From: Chitinophaga agri | GTDB taxonomy: Bacteria > Bacteroidota > Bacteroidia > Chitinophagales > Chitinophagaceae | Length of the DNA stretch: 64,000 bases | Reading direction: 5' to 3' | Assembly (NCBI RefSeq): GCF_010093065.1 | Contig: NZ_CP048113.1 | Span: forward strand, 930,001-994,000 | Part shown: positions 61,425 through 64,000 of the stretch, one piece after another | How positions within the stretch are numbered: the first letter of the stretch is position 1 | Layout of the letters: each line of letters opens with the position of its first letter | Translations under genes and position numbers: made by a program | Notes under the pieces: model-generated | The model's input: the letters and a program-made list of their open reading frames with translations, nothing else | Databases searched by the model: none | What the model was told of the DNA's origin: nothing

Positions 61425-63428
61425 TTAGTTACTGCTGATCATACGCTCATTATATTCCTTCCCGTCTTTTACGATGATAGTATAGCCTCTGTTGACAGTT
61501 TCTTCTTCATTGGAAAGCGGGAGTGTGAAATGAAAGCTGGTACCCTTTCCAGCGGTGCTCTGGAACCATATACTGCCTCTGTTACGTTCAATGAAGTCTT
61601 TAGACAGGGGTAATCCAAGTCCACATCCTTTTTCATTCTGGGTTCCGCTGGTAGAGTAGTAAATATTGGAGAAAACTTTTTGCTGATCCACGACGGCAAT
61701 CCCTATTCCAGTATCCTGTACGATGATCTCTACTTTATCCGGTTGCAGGAGATAGTCAACACTGACTGTCCCATGAGCCGGTGTGAATTTTATAGCGTTG
61801 CTGATCAGATTCCTCAATACGAGGCGGATCATTTCCGCATCCGCATATACCATGACAGGCCGTTGCAGTTGATGCGTCAGTGTTATTTCCTTTTGGCGTG
61901 CGAGTGATTGCAGTAGTTCAAATTCATTCTTCAATATGGTACTGAGATCAAAATCATCAGGCATTACATGAATTCCTTTCATCTGACTACTAGCCCACTG
62001 GAGGAGATTATCCATCATGTAGGCGGTATTCTTTACATCACGCCAGAGTTCATGAGAGAAGATCCTGAATTGTTCTTCCGGCATTTTATCATCCCTGAGC
62101 AGAAATAACAGACCTTCCAGTATGGCTAAAGGAGAGCGTAGGTCATGCGAGATCACGGAGAATATTTTATCCTTGACCTGGTTCCCGTTTGCAAGAGCAA
62201 TATTCTGTTCCATGATTATCATGTTTTGCTGCTGCACCTGGGTATTCCTGTGGTTCAGTTGCTGGTAAAGGTCCTGCTGGCGCCTGTACATGAGATACAG
62301 CACTGCGGTGATGATAAATAATCCCAGTAGCAACATGCTGCAGAATATTACCAGGATACGTTGCTGGCGGATCGTAGCCAGGTGCAGTTGCTGTTCTTTC
62401 CTGAGTAATCTGTTCTCATGCTGCTTCTTCTCGGATTCATATTTTTCCTTGGTATTAGCAATGAACTTAGCTTTTTCCAGGCTGAACACTTCTTCATTCA
62501 TGCGACTGAACTGCTTGAAATGGGCAAGTGCGTCGATATAATTGCCCCTGGCAGAGTCCAGCATTGCCATGTTTCTATGATATACCAGGGTATTTTTGGC
62601 GTTTTTCTGAGAGGTATTGATGAAGGCTGCCTGGGCAAGATGCTCCGCTGCATCTTCGAAATGATGTAGCATTGTATGCGCAAGACCAATGTTAAGGTTT
62701 GCTTTTACGACACCATTAATATTGTCGGCTTCTTTATAGTATTGTTTTGAGATAGCGAAGTAGGGTAGGGCTTCAGCATATTTTTTTTGCTGCAGGTATA
62801 TCAGACCTATGTTTTCATAGGTAACAGCGAGCCCTGGATGATCGTTAAGAGACAGCTTTATTTTCTCCGATTCCAGCATGAAATACAAGGCTGAATCAAG
62901 GATGTTCAGGCGTATATAACTGCTGCCGATACTGTTAAGCGTTCTGGAGATTTCGCCCGGCTGTTTCAGCGATTGTTTAATAAGAAGTGCCTTCTTCTGA
63001 TAACGTAGGGCCTGTCTAGGCTGATCCTGTTCTACGAGGATATTGCCGATATCCGTATTAAGGATACCCAGCGCATGCATATCATTGAACTCCTCAGCGA
63101 GCTTGAGTGCACTGATCGTGAGGTCAAGTTGTTTGTCAAGATTTCCACGGATATTTTCCGCCAGGGCCAGGTTGCGGGTAGCCCACATAATACCCGGTTT
63201 AAAACGAAGGCTATCGCTTAACGCCAGCGCTGCGCGGGCGAATTGTTCTGTTCTGGACGCATCTTTAGGAAAATACTTCCTGGCTTCCTGATTGAGTAAC
63301 CGTACCAGTACTGTGTCACGGGCAGGATGTCGCGTCAGCTGGCTGGTTTGAGCAAAGACCTGATTGGTCAAAGTACAAAGCGTGGCCAGATATATAAATT
63401 TATATAACTTAATTCGGACAATCCGCAT
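61425..63428 (-). CDS. TPR-containing sensor histidine kinase
   Basis: 667-aa membrane sensor. A signal peptide (cleaved near VFAQ, residue 26) is followed by about six TPR repeats (roughly residues 80-310), a short coiled coil and one membrane helix at about 358-381. The kinase core has the phospho-acceptor His428 in FSVISHDLRSPLA, N-box LRNLISNAIKF, G1 DTGIGI and G2 GCGLGLPLSK. The periplasmic TPR array should bind a protein or peptide. No response regulator gene is adjacent, so its partner lies elsewhere. Confidence 0.93.
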   Translation of the reverse strand: MRIVRIKLYKFIYLATLCTLTNQVFAQTSQLTRHPARDTVLVRLLNQEARKYFPKDASRTEQFARAALALSDSLRFKPGIMWATRNLALAENIRGNLDKQLDLTISALKLAEEFNDMHALGILNTDIGNILVEQDQPRQALRYQKKALLIKQSLKQPGEISRTLNSIGSSYIRLNILDSALYFMLESEKIKLSLNDHPGLAVTYENIGLIYLQQKKYAEALPYFAISKQYYKEADNINGVVKANLNIGLAHTMLHHFEDAAEHLAQAAFINTSQKNAKNTLVYHRNMAMLDSARGNYIDALAHFKQFSRMNEEVFSLEKAKFIANTKEKYESEKKQHENRLLRKEQQLHLATIRQQRILVIFCSMLLLGLFIITAVLYLMYRRQQDLYQQLNHRNTQVQQQNMIIMEQNIALANGNQVKDKIFSVISHDLRSPLAILEGLLFLLRDDKMPEEQFRIFSHELWRDVKNTAYMMDNLLQWASSQMKGIHVMPDDFDLSTILKNEFELLQSLARQKEITLTHQLQRPVMVYADAEMIRLVLRNLISNAIKFTPAHGTVSVDYLLQPDKVEIIVQDTGIGIAVVDQQKVFSNIYYSTSGTQNEKGCGLGLPLSKDFIERNRGSIWFQSTAGKGTSFHFTLPLSNEEETVNRGYTIIVKDGKEYNERMISSN

Positions 63429-63670
63429 AGAGAGTCTAGTTGTCGGTACAAACGTTCTTTAAGGGTAACCTGAATGCTGCACTAAAAGTATATAAAAAAC
63501 GGATGCAAATTTTCAAAATTTGAAATATTGTGCTTCGTTGTATCTTTTGGCTGCATATGTATTACTAATGTAAGGATTTTATTCTCAGCATTCTTTCCTG
63601 GTAGCCAATATTTGGTGGAAAGAAGTACTACATTGCAGTTCTATTTCATATATCATTAACTTATTTAGAG
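63429..63670. other. Divergent intergenic region
   Basis: 242 bp between the kinase and the SelW-like gene. On the minus strand TACTTTTA (63491 to 63484) is a probable -7 box for the kinase. Nothing else is evident. Confidence 0.4.
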
Positions 63671-63949
63671 ATGAAACCTACAGTAACAATAGAGTATTGC
63701 CCTAAATGTGGATGGATGATGCGTGCGGCCTGGATGGCCCAGGAACTGCTGACCACATTTGCAGACGATATTTATAGTGTGACCCTGCAGCCGAGTGAAA
63801 CCAATGGCAGCTATATTATTTATGTCGATGGTATCGCAGTGATCAATCGTAAGGAACTGGGACATTTCCCTGACATCAAGGAAGTTAAGCAAACAGTCAG
63901 GGATAAAGTTGCTCCGGAAAAGAGCCTCGGGCATAGTGACCGTAAATAG
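63671..63949 (+). CDS. SelT/SelW/SelH-family thioredoxin-like protein
   Basis: 92-aa Rdx-family protein. The redox motif is CPKCGW (Cys10, Cys13), where animal SelW has a selenocysteine. WMAQELLTTFADDI and SYIIYVDGIAVINRKELGHFPDIKEVKQTVRDKV complete the small thioredoxin-like fold. It probably handles thiol redox with an unknown partner. Length is typical. Confidence 0.9.
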   Translation: MKPTVTIEYCPKCGWMMRAAWMAQELLTTFADDIYSVTLQPSETNGSYIIYVDGIAVINRKELGHFPDIKEVKQTVRDKVAPEKSLGHSDRK

Positions 63950-63961
63950 GATAAAAGTTGT

Positions 63962-63992
63962 TTCTTTGCATCCCGGATGACTATGCAAAGAA
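63962..63992 (+). terminator. Hairpin after the SelW-like gene
   Basis: TTCTTTGCAT and ATGCAAAGAA form a perfect 10-bp stem with an 11-nt loop, 13 nt after the stop. No clear T-run follows before the window ends. Confidence 0.5.
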
Positions 63993-64000
63993 CTATAATT

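Noticed and set aside
1..64000. tRNA, rRNA, CRISPR array, prophage or intact insertion sequence
   Set aside because: I looked in the intergenic regions and saw no cloverleaf-like segments, regular spacer-repeat pattern, transposase or phage genes. A tRNAscan-SE and CRISPR search would settle it.

Overview
The window looks like the chromosome of a Bacteroidota bacterium, most probably a Chitinophaga-like member of the Chitinophagaceae. The reasons are: sigma-ABfr type -7 boxes (TAnnTTTG) in front of many genes and few Shine-Dalgarno sites; an outer-membrane beta-barrel receptor with a carboxypeptidase-regulatory-like N-terminal domain; lipobox lipoproteins; TPR-type sensor kinases; menaquinone synthesis by the futalosine route (mqnA); and moderate GC. 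About 53 protein genes are visible, mostly housekeeping and single-copy. I see no tRNA, rRNA, CRISPR array, prophage or intact insertion sequence.

Layout. 0-5 kb: PAP2 phosphatase, then a fluoride riboswitch driving a CLC-F type F-/H+ antiporter with a quinone oxidoreductase behind it, then an aldo/keto reductase. 5-9.3 kb: a fused trehalose-6-phosphate synthase/phosphatase facing a GH15 glucoamylase/trehalase-like enzyme. 9.4-18.9 kb: AsmA-like protein, a lipoprotein, BrkB-like membrane protein, an AT-rich spot with two DnaA-box-like sites, DPP-IV-type S9 peptidase, ornithine aminotransferase with a VIT/CCC1 transporter, and acyl-CoA-binding protein. 19-33 kb: lepA, manA, yraN, purB, mqnA, M1 peptidase, an orphan oligopeptide-binding lipoprotein, an AraC regulator beside a short-chain dehydrogenase, and a fatty-acid desaturase.

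33.3-38.8 kb is the most unusual part. A tightly packed four-gene minus-strand operon encodes a UbiA-type phosphoribosyltransferase, a DprE1-like FAD oxidase, a DprE2-like reductase and a HAD phosphatase. Together these give the set needed to make polyprenyl-phospho-arabinose, the D-arabinofuranose donor known from mycobacteria. A divergent GT-C-like membrane protein is a candidate arabinosyltransferase. The DprE1-like protein has Ala where the benzothiazinone-reactive Cys387 of Mycobacterium tuberculosis lies.

39.7-45.5 kb is rich in DNA-maintenance genes: a radical SAM protein with its DUF4130 partner, endonuclease V and DUF763. Among them lies a complete TPP riboswitch with promoter and terminator that has no thiamine gene after it, only the C-terminal remnant of a CPA1 Na+/H+ antiporter; I read this as a deletion scar. 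45.5-64 kb: MgtC-like protein, two small lipoproteins, an MsbA-like ABC exporter followed by a 38-bp perfect inverted repeat, a thioesterase and beta-barrel receptor, a DUF695-RraB protein, an Omp85-like outer-membrane protein, an fdhD/YdeP-type molybdoenzyme pair, a zinc metallopeptidase, a DUF4132 protein, a TPR histidine kinase and a SelW-like protein.
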